The notes under the pieces: model-generated
What the model was told of the DNA's origin: nothing
The model's database searches: none
The model's input: only the letters and a program-made list of their open reading frames with translations
Shown here: positions 9,530-21,772 of the stretch, piece by piece
How the letters are laid out: each line of letters opens with the position of its first letter
How positions within the stretch are numbered: position 1 is the stretch's first letter
Translations under genes and position numbers: made by a program
NCBI RefSeq assembly: GCF_008831285.2
Contig: NC_045146.1
Coordinates: 9,932,972 to 9,996,971, forward strand
Length of the DNA stretch: 64,000 bases
Origin: Nymphaea colorata
Taxonomy: Eukaryota; Streptophyta; Magnoliopsida; Nymphaeales; Nymphaeaceae
Direction: 5' to 3'

Positions 9530-11840
9530 TAACCTTCCATATAACCGTTCCTTTTGGAAAGTAAAACTTGTACTCATCTCCATTTTTCTTATGCAAGAAC
9601 TCAAGAGATGATACTCATACTACCGATATGAGTTCTAACCATTCCTCATACCTTTACTATGGGTAATGAAACCAATGACTAGGTTTATAGCATAAGTCTA
9701 AATTCTGATAATCATCCTAACCTATTGAGATCAAAACAAATGTGCCCTAGGCTCTGAAAAATCTTGGAGTTTTGACATCTCTGCATATCGTCAGACTTAG
9801 GATTAAATGAACTGATTTATAATTGAGGAACTTAGTTCATGTTTCTGATCATCATTGATCCATGCAAATGAAAACCTAAGTCTAATATGATGCATGCAAA
9901 ACTAAGTTCATGCATTTGTTATATCTGGTTTCTAGGGTTTAAGGACGTAGCCCTAAAACCCCTAACATATGGAATCCAAGGACTTTTAAGATCCATACCC
10001 AAGGTCTGCGATCAAATATTAAGATCCAATATCATGATTCAAGATCCTGTTAGTAATTCTGCTAAGGATTGAGATCCAAAATCTTTTCGATTCAATTGTC
10101 AATTCTATGACCTAAGTTCAAAGTTATAGATCCAAGTTTAGGTTCTGATCCAATATCCATATCCAATTCAAAATTAGATCCAAATCCAAATTCTAAGATC
10201 CAAGTTCATTTGTTCAAGAATCTAGGTTTGATCCAATTAGCCTTGATTCGGTAGAAGCTCATGCAGCTTGGTCTCATGGACTTGGAATAGACATGTATAG
10301 AATTCGGCCAAAATGGGTTAAGGTTAGCTTAAATTAGGGTTTCATTAAGGGCAAGCCAAGGTTGGTTCCTATTTGACCAAGTTCTGAGAGTGAAAGTAAA
10401 AACACCTTGATTAGGTTCTAGGTTTAAGGTAAGCATCAACTAAGTTTAGTCAAACTTGACCAAGATAATAGACTTTTAAATTTAATCTATCTAGAATGGA
10501 GGAACTAACTAAACTGCAACATGTTTAACAAAAATTTAACCGGCATTAAAACAGAAATAAACTAACCCAGGCATGCAGAGCAAAAACCTAAACATGCTTA
10601 GGAAAAATGAAAAACCTAGAACATTCTATCGAATAAAGCAGCAAAAGAAAGGAACTGGATTGTAAAAAGAAAAGAAAAGAGAGAAGGAAGATAAAATTAC
10701 CTGACTTGTTCCATGACTCTGACCATGATCCCAACTGGTTTTTTTGAACTTAGTCATCTAGATTGACTGTCCACTATTGTGACTTAAATCAAGCCTAGAC
10801 GCAGACTTGAGAACCTAATAAAAATTTAACTTTCTCTCCTTAGTCTTTCCCAAGCACTTTTAGGGAATTTCTCAAAGGTGATGGCATACGGAACAAAGGA
10901 GGGAAGGGGGCACGTCCTCTTTTTATAGGTGTTTGGAGGAGTCTTCTCTAGGATTTCTGTATGTGACTAAACTTCTGGACAAGTCTTTAGCCATAAAGCA
11001 CAAAATCATAGGCTAAAACAACAATTTTGATACATATTTGTTCATATCTCACTCATTTCTAATCAAAATTCAATTCTACAACAAATAGTGTGTTCCAAAG
11101 AAGTGTTGATTAGTTTGTGACGGACAGTTTTGGCTGACATATTGCATACAAGACAAATGATACATGAACATTAAGGAGAGAAATCACACACCAAACCATA
11201 TATTAAACTAATATTCAATAGAAAAATATTTGTGTTGGCTCTGTATGAACACCAATCTGGGTTTCATCTACACCAAAATAATCAACTACTCATGTCCTAT
11301 ACAAATTGACGTCTAGTGCAGAATGAGAAATTGAAGTTACATTAAATGGACGTAATTCACATAAATGCTCACATGTTGATCAGGGACCTATATTTGATAC
11401 TTGGATCTAGATCTAAAGAGAGTTCTAGAATTCAGATGTGGATATGATAGAAAGATTTGGCTCGGGATCAAAGATTGAGATTTGTGAATATGGATTTGCT
11501 CAAGTAGATTACATATATGAAATCTGGATCGAGGTTTGGACAAATGATCTAGACTAGGCATGGACCCTGGACTAAGTGGGTGCAAGCTGAATCAAAACAT
11601 GTTGGACCTAGGCTTGATCTATGTCTAGACATAGTTGGACACATGTCCAACTGAGCTTGGGTCAAGTGGTTTAATTATGGTTCAGTTTTGACTTGGTTCA
11701 GTTCTAAGCATGCTCAGACTCTATGTGAGTCTACTAGGTTCGGCATTGATTTATACAAACTCTAACTTAGGTTCATGTGGCTCCTAATTTAGGTTTACAA
11801 AAAAATGCACATATATTGGTAAAAGACTAAAATGCCCCTA
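9530..11840. repeat. GATC-rich noncoding repeat module, copy A
   Basis: A long noncoding repeat that recurs, diverged, at 57120-61380 and 62880-63780. Landmarks in order: ACTCATCTCCATTTTTC at about 9575, a phrase around CTAACCATTCCTCA at 9638, a low-complexity block made of GATCCAA/ATCCAAAT words (10000-10250), a purine-rich stretch (10620-10700), then GATACTTGGATCTAGATC (11395) and finally AAAAGACTAAAATGCCCCTA at 11822. No ORF of note. I infer that it is LTR or leader DNA of a large retrotransposon, probably minus-strand like the adjacent gypsy remnant. Confidence 0.6.
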
Positions 11841-12600
11841 CCATACAGTCAATGCTCTATAGGTTGGGTGAGCAGGCTGACCACACAAAAAGCTATGCAA
11901 GGTGCAAAGGAGGTGAGCAGATGGGTGATTTAGCTTCATTAATTTTGAATGTTTTGTTATTGGCATGATTTGGCATAATATTGATGGCAAAAATTCTCGT
12001 TTCAAGCAACAATTCAGGGAAACTTTAGCTTCATGGAGCCATGTGATTTTGTTTTGTACGAGTAGGCAATTAATTAGCATGATTGTGAATGGTGGGGTAG
12101 TTTACGGTAAGTACATGATTGAGTTTATGAGTGGTCAAGACATGTAGGCAATTATTTCAGTCCACTTTAACTTACATCCATAAAATGGCTGGACAATACA
12201 TGTGGCTATGGCCTTCTTTGTTCTTGTCTGTAAACAAGTAAGCTTGTCAAAAACTGGAAATGTTTGTCCAATGTCTTCAAATGTCTAACCATCAAAAGGA
12301 AGTTCTAAACCAGAAATAACAATATGACATTGTAAGTTGTACACAATTTTCGAACAAAAGCGCAATGGCGTGGAGATTTTTTATCACAACTTCGTAATGG
12401 TTCTCTTAGTTTCATTTGTCTATTTGTATTTTACAACATGACTTCCTACATTATTATTTTCTTTTGGCTTTTGTCACTATATATAAAGAATAGACGAAGA
12501 TGACTAGATAGTTTGATGTGCTATTGTCTTTCTTTCCAATAATACTAGTTAAAGTCAACCCAACACCAACACAACCAATCAGTTTCTTACCCAAGGTACA
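11841..12600. other. Unassigned intergenic DNA
   Basis: Between the GATC-rich module and the LTR side of the minus-strand copia remnant. Short overlapping ORFs exist on both strands (11838-12147), but neither resembles a known protein. I see nothing else to annotate. Confidence 0.4.
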
Positions 12601-13250
12601 ACAGGTTGGCTGTAAATATGTTTTGTCTCAAAACAACAGAAGAAGGTCATATGAGGGATGGCAATAGATTCATTTGCAACCCATGCTCTTGTCCTACAAT
12701 TTAAAAGCATTTGAAGAGCAATTGAAGTAAACACACAAGTATTTATAATATGTGCACAAGTATTTTATTGATGGGTAATTTGGGAAGAGATATTTCATGT
12801 ACCATGCATTCATCCCTCAAATACTCGGATTTGTGTTCCAGGTCGACCATGTAATGTAGTCTCATCTTATTGTGCACCTCAAAGATAGTATAATGGGCCC
12901 TATTGGTATATTGAGTTGAAACTAATTCTCAAAAAGAAGAGAAGAGTACCTATACACTTCTAAACAGATAAACTCAAACACAAGAAGCTGCTATTTCATT
13001 TCTCTTCATACCATGTGACAAATACATATATTTATGGGCCACGAAGTATCTTCTTCTACATTTGAGTTACATAATTCATTTATGCTTATTTAAACATGAA
13101 AACTCCTTATTCTGATAACTATTCATAATTTCATGACTTTTTCCTATGAAACTAATAAATTAATTCACTGTAAGTCAAGGATAACCTCATCGCTAGCTTG
13201 CATCATAACTCACGTTAACTACAAATTCAATACATGGAGCATTAACAACA
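12601..13250 (-). repeat. Probable 3' LTR region of minus-strand copia remnant
   Basis: On the minus strand, a purine-rich tract (13270-13253, containing CAAGGGGAAG) is followed by TGTTGTTAATGCTCC starting at 13250. This is the arrangement of a polypurine tract next to the start of a 3' LTR. The far end of the LTR and its partner were not identified, so only the 13250 boundary is supported. Confidence 0.5.
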
Positions 13251-16200
13251 TTGCTTCCCCTTGATGTGACAACCAAATAGACCTAAACCTTCTCTAAATT
13301 TGACAAATTTTGAAAATGGCAATGACTTAGTAAAACCATCAACAACTTGATATTCATATGGACATCTTTTCATTGCAACAAGTCTTCTTAACACAACATT
13401 TCCAATGAAATGATATTTGAACTCTACATGTTTTGTTCTTTTATGGAAAACAAAGTTTTTTCATAGAGATATTTGAATTGTGTCACAAAAGAACACTGTA
13501 GGTTCCTTTTAATTTACCCTGACATCTTCTAAAGTTCTTCTCATCCAAATAGGTTGACATGCTATAGAAACAACTATACAATCAGCTTTTGTTGATGATA
13601 AAGCCAATGTGTCTTGCTTCTTTGAACTCTAGGTAACTACTTCAAACCCGAATGTGAAAATATATCCACTTGTGCTTTTACGTTCATCTATTGAACTTGC
13701 CCAATCAATAACCAAAAAAAATACATAAAGTGAGATTAGTGGGTGACTTGTACCATATTTCAAAATTAACAGTTGCATGAACATAATGCATAATGCCTTT
13801 AGTAGTTCCCAAGTAATCATTGATGGACAATGCATCAACCTTGAGGTCATGTTCATAGATAATCCAACATTTGGCCGACTATGTGTTAAGTACCTCTCTT
13901 GTGAGACAAAAGTATCTTCATCTAACTGAGGAAATAGTAATTAGAAAAATAAATCTAACAAGCCTAAATTTGTCCTCTCAATTTCATTCATTATGCACAA
14001 TTTGAATTCATTTATTAAGCTCAAATGAATTGTATACATAGATAATGACATCAACATTTGTACTTACAAGTATAATGTTGTCATATTTCATATTTGCATA
14101 CAATGTCGGTTCACTTTCACATGCCATGCATGTGGTGCTTGTTTAAGCTTGTATAATGTCATGTTTGACTTATATTTATATATATATATATATTCTTTTC
14201 CTACAATAACAAAACTTTGTGGTTGCTCTACATAAATTTCTTCATTTAAATAACCATTGAGAATGAGATTTCACGTCAAGTTGGAAAACTTTCCATCACA
14301 ATTAAGCTGCAATTGTAAGAACCATATGAATTGTCTCATATCTAGAAACCAAAGTAAAAGTTTCAAGAAAATCATCACCATATTTTTTAACTTAGTCTTT
14401 TGCTACAAATCTTAATTTATATTTTTTTTAATCTTACCATCAACATTGTGTTTAACTATATAAACTCATTTTACCCCTATCAACACTTTATCATAGCATA
14501 AGTCCACTAGTTCTCAAGTTTTGTTCTTTTTTATCAATGAATTTTTTTCTTTCATTGAATTTACTCATTATGTGCTTTTGTATGCTTCATCATAACTTGA
14601 TGGTTCAAATGTAAGAAAAGCAAATGAACATTTTTTGAATATGTCTTTGAGAGGCTTTACTTTTCTTGGAGGTGAATCTGAATGAAGTATACTTTCAAAA
14701 GTTTTCCATAATGAATTGTGTGTAAAAGGCACATTCTTTGATTATTCTCCTTTCAATTTATCAAATGGCACATGCTTTACTTCATCATTCTCTCATGTCC
14801 AGTAAATTTTTCATCAAAAATCACATCTCTCCTAATAATCACTTTTTTGTTACGGATTATAAAGTCTACATCCTTTAGCTTCAAAGCTAGGGCCATAAAC
14901 ATATACTTCGTTTTTATCCTTTACTCAATAGATACACAAATGTTGTTATTTCTTCTACATACACAAATGTTGTTATTTCTTCTACCCAAAATCATATATC
15001 ATGCCATTCTGAAGAAGCTTGTTGCATGCTATTTTCACTTCTGTTCTATTTTTTCTTTCTACCACTCCGTTTTGTTGTGGTGATTTTGTTATAGAGATTT
15101 ACATATGTATTCTATTTCTTTTGCAAAGCAGCTCAAATTCATTATAACAAATTCTTCTCCTCTATCAGTACAAACTACTTTTATGGGTACATTTTTTTTC
15201 TCAGCTAGTATTTTAGATTCTTTGTACTTGTCAAAGACATCATATTTTTGTGTTGTAAAGTAGACCACAGCCCATATGTTTATAATCATAAATAAATAGT
15301 AAAAATATTTACTCTTATTTATTGTCAATGTGTTCATTCAGCATGAACAAGTTCAAGTGGTTTCACTAGCTCTTCATGCTTGTTCTACTAGAAATGGAGT
15401 TCGATGTTGTTTTCTAAAAACACAACTTTCACAAACTTTATCAGTCATAAAAATAAATAATAAATCATGCACCATATTATTTCGAGTTAATAACTTAAAA
15501 CCGCTATAATGCAAGTACTCATATTGTAGATGCCGCAATTTTGACTAATCATCAATAGTAGCCACTGAAGAACAGGTATCCATAGTTGCAACCTCAAGGA
15601 GAAACAACTTGTTTTGTAGCATGAAAGTTTTGCTATTATCATGTCAATTTTCTTCTTCTTTATTTCACAAATTTCATCATGAGAAAGATCAAATAATATT
15701 TTTGGATTAGGTGACATATACTAGGTAGGTAATCTAACAAACTAGGCATGAAATAAATATCTTGGATAAATTTGTCTTTACTTGATTTGATTTTCACATC
15801 AGTAGTACATTTTCCTTTCATTTTTACCTTGTTATCATCACCCAACCTGACTCCCCGCTTTACTAATTCATCAAGTGCTTTCTCTTTCCTATCATGTGAT
15901 TGCTACAACCACTAATTAAAAACCAAGTCTCCTTTTTGCAATTGTCAACACTTCTAAGAAATAAATTAGCATAATCCTCTACAATATTTGCCTGTTGGTT
16001 ATTCTTCTCAAAGCAATTTGCCTTGATATGTTCAAATTTCTTGCAATAAAAACATTGTTTTACTTTATAATTTAGTATGTAGGTATTACCTTTCTGAGAG
16101 AACTCTACACAATGCACATCCTCTTCCTCTGCCACGAAATATACCTCTATAACCTCTTTGATGCGACTTTAAATCCATATTTTTATCATCGGTCCCTTGC

Positions 16201-16850
16201 TTATTTTCTCCTTGTTCAAACTCTCTACTTTAGGTAGAAAATCATGCTCAACAACTTTATTTTTCAACTCTATTCATATGACTCTCATGTGCGAATAATG
16301 AATTGGTCAACTCATACAGGTTATATGATGAGAAATCCTTAGACTCTTCAATTTCAGTTACAACATAAACAAACTTAAGAAGAATACTTATTAAGACTTT
16401 GTCCACAATCTTTTAGTTAGAAATAATTTCTCGAAAGGACCTCATTTAGTTTATACTAACTATAAGTATGGAAAAGAAATCTTGAATAGATTCACTATTT
16501 TTTATAAAAAATGTAAAACTCGATGCAAGGTTTGTAACCTAATTGTGGTTACCCTCTTGTCTTCATGAAAATCTTGTCTTAAAATGTTATATGCTTGATT
16601 GGTTGTGGTTGGATTTGCGATTCTTGGAAAAAGGTCATATGTAACTGCTTGTTGCAAAATCTTGGGAAATAAAAAATGTTTTCGTCTTGATGCCCTAAAA
16701 TTTATAATTTTAATATTGAAAATAGGAACCAAAGTTTGTGACAAGTTTAGGAAAGTCATACCAGATGTCACATTAATACCACAATGTGCAATGCTTGATG
16801 CAGTCCTATGGATGCATCCCTAATAATGAATCTCAAGAGGAAAAAAAGAA
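13251..16850 (-). pseudogene. Decayed Ty1-copia gag-pol
   Basis: A copia polyprotein read on the minus strand from about 16830 down to 13280, heavily broken. Gag-like sequence lies at 16771-16502. The zinc knuckle CFYCKKFEHIKANC (C-x2-C-x4-H-x4-C) and the protease-like WFLISGCSNHM, in which the aspartate of D-S-G is lost, lie within 16135-15863. An integrase block with KVVCTDRGEEF lies near 15180. RT is represented by WKVFQLDVKSH near 14255 and a degraded YVDD region near 14070. RNase H has DERKSTSGYIFTFG near 13690-13640, followed by LALSSTKADCIV. AT microsatellite and a 26-bp duplication (14940-14990) lie within it. It cannot encode a working polyprotein. Confidence 0.85.
14936..14987. repeat. 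26-bp direct duplication in copia remnant
   Basis: ACACAAATGTTGTTATTTCT occurs twice in a row with a 26-base period (about 14934 and 14960), inside the minus-strand copia remnant. It duplicates a few codons of the dead reading frame. Confidence 0.75.
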
Positions 16851-17183
16851 AATAAAGTTCACCAATGAGGCAATGTGGGCGTAGGTTGGTGGAATGTCAT
16901 CTTCTGATCCAGCCCCTTACTACAATTACTTTTTAACCCCGCACCATGACCGTGATCTAAAAACTGAGGCCATACTATCCCTTCACGAGGTTTAGTAAGA
17001 CACTACATACATTAAGTGTTGTTTAGCTGGGTAACGCTGAGATGTGGACCTTGGAGCCTGTAAACAATGTTGCGAACTCCCCAATGTTATCAATATTGCA
17101 TCTGCTCCACATTTTATGTATCATATCACGCGAGCGAGTTCTGTGTGCCAACCCTATGTATGCAACAAGCATATGCCAGAGGT

Positions 17184-17329
17184 CGACCCTACTACCTATA
17201 TGTAAAGTTCTGGTATTGACCTTTGTAACAGAAAAAAATACATGTGCATAATACAAGGGGTGGACCCTACTACCTATATGTAAAATTTCAGTATTGACCT
17301 TTGTGATAGAAAAGGTACATGTGCATATT
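17184..17329. repeat. 79-bp tandem repeat, two copies
   Basis: GACCCTACTACCTATATGTA begins at 17184 and again at 17263. Each is followed by TATTGACCTTTGT and ends near ACATGTGCATA. The period is 79 bases. No coding function is apparent. It lies between the copia remnant and the Mutator-like region. Confidence 0.85.
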
Positions 17330-17734
17330 TATTTTAATCCCTTACATTGCACAAACATAGCGTATCTACCTAACATGTGTTCCTTCACACCGCATGCATT
17401 CTTTCATGCAAAGGAAGAAATTCATCAAGAATAAAAAAAAGGAGAGAGAGATTAATTTCCATTGAATGAAGGAATGAGAGAGGAGGTTGCTGACAAAAAG
17501 AAAGGATGGTGAGTTCATAATAATGTCATTGTGCTATTTTTTCATTAATGTTAAATGACAAAGGCAATAGCTTGTACAAGGATTTTTTTTTTGGTTGGAC
17601 ATTTGAAGAAATCAAACAAGCACTTATGGAGGATCTAAAGGGAAGGTGAAGGTAGAGCTAAAAAAGAAAAAAAATGTTGACACAACAAGTATGGTGTCAT
17701 ATGAATCTTACAGACGAAATAAGGACCGAATCTC

Positions 17735-17975
17735 AGTTCAGGTGCTGATAACAAATTTTCGTGAAATAACAAATTGTTGACATAACGAATGTGTGATAAC
17801 AAATTCATGGGACAAGTTTATGCATGAGATAACTAATGTGTGAGATAAGGTTCATTGTTGATTGACAGACTTTATGCGTGAGATAATGTTGAATGTTATT
17901 TGATTGAAGGAATTTATGCATGAGATGAATAATTCATGAGATAATGTTCAATGTTATTTGACTGATGGCCTTTAG
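17735..17975. repeat. GAGATAA-motif repeats 5' of Mutator-like transposase
   Basis: Short direct repeats built from TGATAACAAATT, TATGCATGAGATAA and AATGTTATTTGA words, the last pair repeated at about 17890 and 17950. The same GAGATAA/GATAACAA vocabulary recurs at 20.5-21.4 kb and 24.8-25.24 kb, which suggests it belongs to the same element as the flanked genes. It could be subterminal repeat DNA, but I found no clean terminal inverted repeat. Confidence 0.5.
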
Positions 17976-18089
17976 GCATTGCAGATAGAATAGTGTATGA
18001 AATATCTATATCATTAGATGGCATGGTGCATGTGACATCCTCATCATCAGATGGTGACAAACATGAGATTGAGTCCCTGTGTGAGGAGA

Positions 18090-18246
18090 TAAAGAATCCC
18101 AAAGAACTTGCTTTGGCTGTAGGAATGGAATTTGAGATGGAGGATCTTGAAGAATGTGTTTCTACTGTAGGAATGGAGTTCAAGATGAAGAATCCCAAAG
18201 AACGTGCTCCTTCTGTAGGAATGGAGTTCGAGATAGAGGAGACAAC
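18090..18246. repeat. Triple ~55-bp repeat at FAR1 domain start
   Basis: Three tandem copies, each containing GTAGGAATGGA(A/G)TT plus an AAGAA-type lead, at about 18090, 18145 and 18190. They translate as repeated blocks ending VGMEFE, so the start of the FAR1 domain has been duplicated twice. Confidence 0.75.
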
Positions 18247-19528
18247 ATACAGTTTCTACATTTATTATGTTTTTCACCACGGGTTCAATGTACGGAAGGG
18301 TAGGATGGAGAGAAACGGACATGGCATGGTTGTGAAAAGGTCATATGTTTGTTCAAAAGAAGACGGAAGAGAACAGTCCCATGTGTAAAGAATCACAAGG
18401 TTGATGCAAAGTGTGGTTGTGTTGCCAATCTGGAGCTGGTAAGGCATTTCAATGAAAAATATTAGATTCGTGCAGTGTCACATGTTAAAATAAGGGAGCT
18501 GGCTTATGGTCTAGGCATACTACCAAGGAATGCATATGACTTGTTTGTTAAAGTAGAAGGCAGTTATGAGAATGTTCCACTCACATGCATGAATCATAAA
18601 AACCATTTGAGGAGAAAGATGACAAAATTGATGGAAGAAAGAGAATTTATGGCATTGGTTGGATGCATTCAAAAAAGATTAAGCAAAGGCATAGGTCTTT
18701 ATAGTGTCATTCAGATGGACAAGGATGGTAAGTCTTCTGGGCAGACTAAAGGTCAAGGTCAGATTATAGATGCTTCAGCAATGCACTTAATTTTAATACA
18801 ACCATGAAGGTCAATACCTACGGCTGACTCTTTGCTCATTTCGTATGGGTGAACCATCACTCTAAAAGTTACATTCTTGGCAGTGCATTATGCTTTGATC
18901 AGACCACTAAAAGATTTGAGTGATTGTTCAAGGTATTCACTAAGGCCATGAATAGGAAGCACCCCAAAGTTGTGATGATGGATGGTGACAGTGACATAGC
19001 AGCTGCAGTGTCCCTCAGTATGTTTAGAGGCACATCATCATTTGTGCTTGTAGCATATATTCCAAAATGCAGCAAAGAACAGAACATAGGACATGTAATG
19101 AATCAGAAGTCTGGCTTTAATGAAAGTTTTGCAAATTGCATCCTTCAGTGTGAAGATGGTGAGACATTTGAATCTTTGTGGACACAAATGATTGAAGCAT
19201 ATAACCTACAAGAAAATATGTGGCTTCAAACATTATATAGGGACAAAGAAAAGTGGACACTGGCATATGGAAGACAATACTGTATAGGCATGATAAGCAT
19301 ATAGAGAGTAGAGAACATGCACACTGCACTAAAAAAAAAGAGTGTACTCTTGCTTACAAATATCTAAATTCATGAAACACTACGACACATTTTTTTATGG
19401 TCTTCAGGACTATGAGCTCAAAGAAGACCTGAAAGTATTTGTGTGTAAGGAAAAAGGTCATTCAAGTGACTAACTGTTTCATAGAATTATATGCATAATA
19501 ACCAAGTTGCCATGTATACCTTATAATC

Positions 19529-19531
<3 letters not shown>

Positions 19532-19576
<45 letters not shown>
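19532..19576. repeat. (AG)n microsatellite
   Basis: An uninterrupted AG run of about 45 bases inside the Mutator-like transposase remnant, ahead of the SWIM finger. It would encode an Arg-Glu repeat if translated. Confidence 0.95.
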
Positions 19577-19578
<2 letters not shown>

Positions 19579-20538
19579 CGACTAAGACCAATGATGCATT
19601 CATGACCTATGACATCGAAACATGTATTGTCGAATGTTCTTGTAGTAAATTTGAATTTAAAGGTATTTTGTGTTGCCATGCTCTAAAGATGCTCGATCGA
19701 GAAGACATTTAGGAACTACTAGAAAGATACATCCTAAGAAGATAGACCAAAAGTGCAAAGTTAGAGATAATGAAGATTTATCATGAAATTTCTTTTTGTG
19801 ATGGTCTTAAGCCTCACAACCTGTCCTATTGCCAGTATCTGTGCAGGAAAATGGCATATCTTGTAGACCTGACAGCAAGAAATGACCGAGCTTATGAATA
19901 TATGACGCAGTTGGCAAAAGAAACCATAAAGAATGTTTTAACTCTATGCCATTACAGTGATGCAACAATTAAAAGCTAGCCCAAAACAATAGGTCCCATC
20001 ACCCCAGACCCCTTGGAGAAGAAGAAAAGCCATGGTTCTGCAATCAATATCATGTTTGATACTTTTGGGGTCAACATTGTAAAATAAGAGGGCTCGACAC
20101 AAACAATCAATGGTTTGAAGAAGAAGCTAATATCTGATAGGAGTTTGCATAAGACAAAAGATACCCTAGAAAAACAAGGCAAGAGAAGAAAAATGAAGCA
20201 AGAAAATCATCCTCGAGAAGTAGAGTATGTTAGGTTTAGAAATAATGTAGTTGAGACCTGTATGTCCTTCACATATATGCATGATTCATATGATCGTGGT
20301 GGTTTTACACAACTCATGGTAAGTTTTTTAAATTATACATATTTTGTATGTTTTAATTTTAATCACATTATGATAATCAATTTTGTTTAATTATTACAGA
20401 ACCACATAGATTCAGTTGGTCCTTCCCAATTATGGCTAGCTCTAGCAATGATATTGAAATGGGCAAAAAAAGTTATCCATGTAACTAGCTCTTGTAATGT
20501 ATCATACATTAAATTGTCTTCTTAAATTAATAGCCATT

Positions 20539-21400
20539 GAGATAACAATGCATCTACAAAAAAATTATAAATAAATAGAGATGAAATAACGTGATAACAA
20601 TAGGAAAGGCAGGAACAATTATAAGAGAATGAGATAACAATGCGCCTACAAAGAAAGTGACAAGTAAATAGAGATGAAATAATGTGATAACATAATGAAA
20701 AGAATGGCTACAAAATAATCAGATAAGATGCATCTACAAAGAATGTGATAAGTAAATGGAGGCAAAATAATGTGATAATGTAATGAAATGAATGGTGAAA
20801 GGATGAAATAACAATGTGTTTATAAAAAAAGGTGATAAGTAAACGGAGATGAAATAACTCGATAATATAATGAAAGGAGTTTACAAGAGAATGAGATAAC
20901 AATGCTCCTACAAAAAGGTGATAAGTAAAAGAATAGTTGCAAGAGAATGAGATAACAATGTGTCTACAAAGAACGTGATAAGTAAAAAAAGACAAAGTAA
21001 TGTGATAACATAACGAAAAGAATGGTTACAAATAATTAGATAAGACATGTCTACGAAGAAGACGATAAGTAAACAGAGATGAAATAATGTGATAACATAA
21101 CTAAATGAATGGTTACAAAATAATAAGATAACAAAGAGTACCGAAAAGGCGATAAGTAAATGAAATAATACAATAATGGCAGGAATGGTTATGAGAGAAT
21201 GAGATAACAACACATCTTAAATGGACACAAAAAAATGTGAAAACATAAAGAATAAAATACCGAGTCTAAAAAGGGTGACAAGTAAACAGAGACAAAATAA
21301 TGCAATAACATACCTAACATAATGCAGGAATAGTAACGAGAGATTGAGATAACCACTCATCAAAAAAAGTGCAATCATTAAACCGCATCAAAATAATGCA
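20539..21400. repeat. ~88-bp degenerate tandem array (GAGATAACAATG units)
   Basis: About nine units. Start words GAGATAACAATG or close variants lie at 20539, 20631, 20720, about 20805, 20893, 20949, about 21036, about 21122 and 21201, mostly 86-92 bases apart. Each unit carries a CTACAAAGA-like word, GTGATAAGTAAA, GAGATGAAATAATGTGATAACATAATG and GAATGGTTACAA. No coding potential. It sits between the 3' ends of the two convergent genes of the Mutator-like region. Confidence 0.85.
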
Positions 21401-21469
21401 ATAATAAATTTCATTGAGTTCATGACAGGGATAAGGTTACAAGTTTGTTCAAATTTCACCACATTTAGT

Positions 21470-21772
21470 TAATACAAGCAAGCTTTCTTTAGATTTTTTA
21501 ATCATATTGGTAATATTAGCTTGGGTGAAGTTAATCTTTCTTTCGCACATTATCTCCTACATGTATTTCATCACAAACACACCATAGTCATAGTTGTTTG
21601 TTTGTTGTGGACATATAACTACAGCAAGTTTGTGGTCGTCCACCGTTTTGACACTGAAGACATGTCTCAAGCAATATTTTACAAAAAAATCAAATATTCT
21701 AACACACGAAACATAACTTATCCTAAAGATAGTTAAGGTTAAACTGCATACCAATCTGCAAATGTCTTCCAC
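21470..21772 (-). pseudogene. C-terminal fragment of ULP1-like (C48) protease
   Basis: The minus strand encodes CPQQTNNYDYGVFVMKYM (about 21610-21560), matching the active-site segment of ULP1/SENP cysteine proteases, which remove SUMO from proteins. The family pattern is Q-x-N-x-x-D-C-G-V-F-x-x-K; here the catalytic Cys is replaced by Tyr, so this copy should be inactive. The upstream His and Asp blocks are not intact. Plant Mutator-like elements often carry a ULP1-like gene beside the transposase, and the position opposite the FAR1/MULE remnant fits that arrangement. The link to the plant-mobile-domain part at 23.4-23.96 kb on the same strand is inferred. Confidence 0.75.

Larger units (their letters stand above)
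17993..20330 (+). pseudogene. Mutator-like transposase of the FAR1/FHY3 (FRS) type, broken
   Basis: Domain order matches FAR1-type MULE transposases. The FAR1 DNA-binding domain lies at 18200-18375 (GMEFEIEETTYSFYIYYVF, then VKRSYVCSKEDGRE). A linker region lies at 18475-18720 with FMALVGCIQKRLSKGIGLYS. The MULE catalytic domain lies at 18800-19300, with FAHFVWVNHHSKSYILGSAL, HPKVVMMDGDSDIAAAV and WLQTLYRDKEKWTLAYGR. A SWIM zinc finger lies at 19625-19690 (CSCSKFEFKGILCCH). A basic tail (GLKKKLISDRSLHKTKDTL) lies near 20110-20170. Frames change at several points, stops occur (for example 18386, 18805, 19302), and a 45-bp AG microsatellite at 19532-19576 interrupts the stretch before SWIM. The N-terminus has a triple internal repeat of VGMEFE. 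Domesticated FRS genes share this architecture, but the disruptions point to a dead transposase. Confidence 0.88.

Noticed and set aside
11838-12147. Overlapping ORFs on both strands
   Set aside because: Considered as the tail of a LINE reverse transcriptase because of a W-x-x-x-D-x-K-like string, but no further motif supports this.
12653-12720. GGGATGGCAATAGATTCATT, resembling a hAT MITE end
   Set aside because: No matching opposite terminus or 8-bp target duplication was found.
20708-21213. Minus-strand ORFs with repeated hydrophobic motifs
   Set aside because: Translation of the 88-bp tandem array; mimics membrane segments but follows the DNA period.
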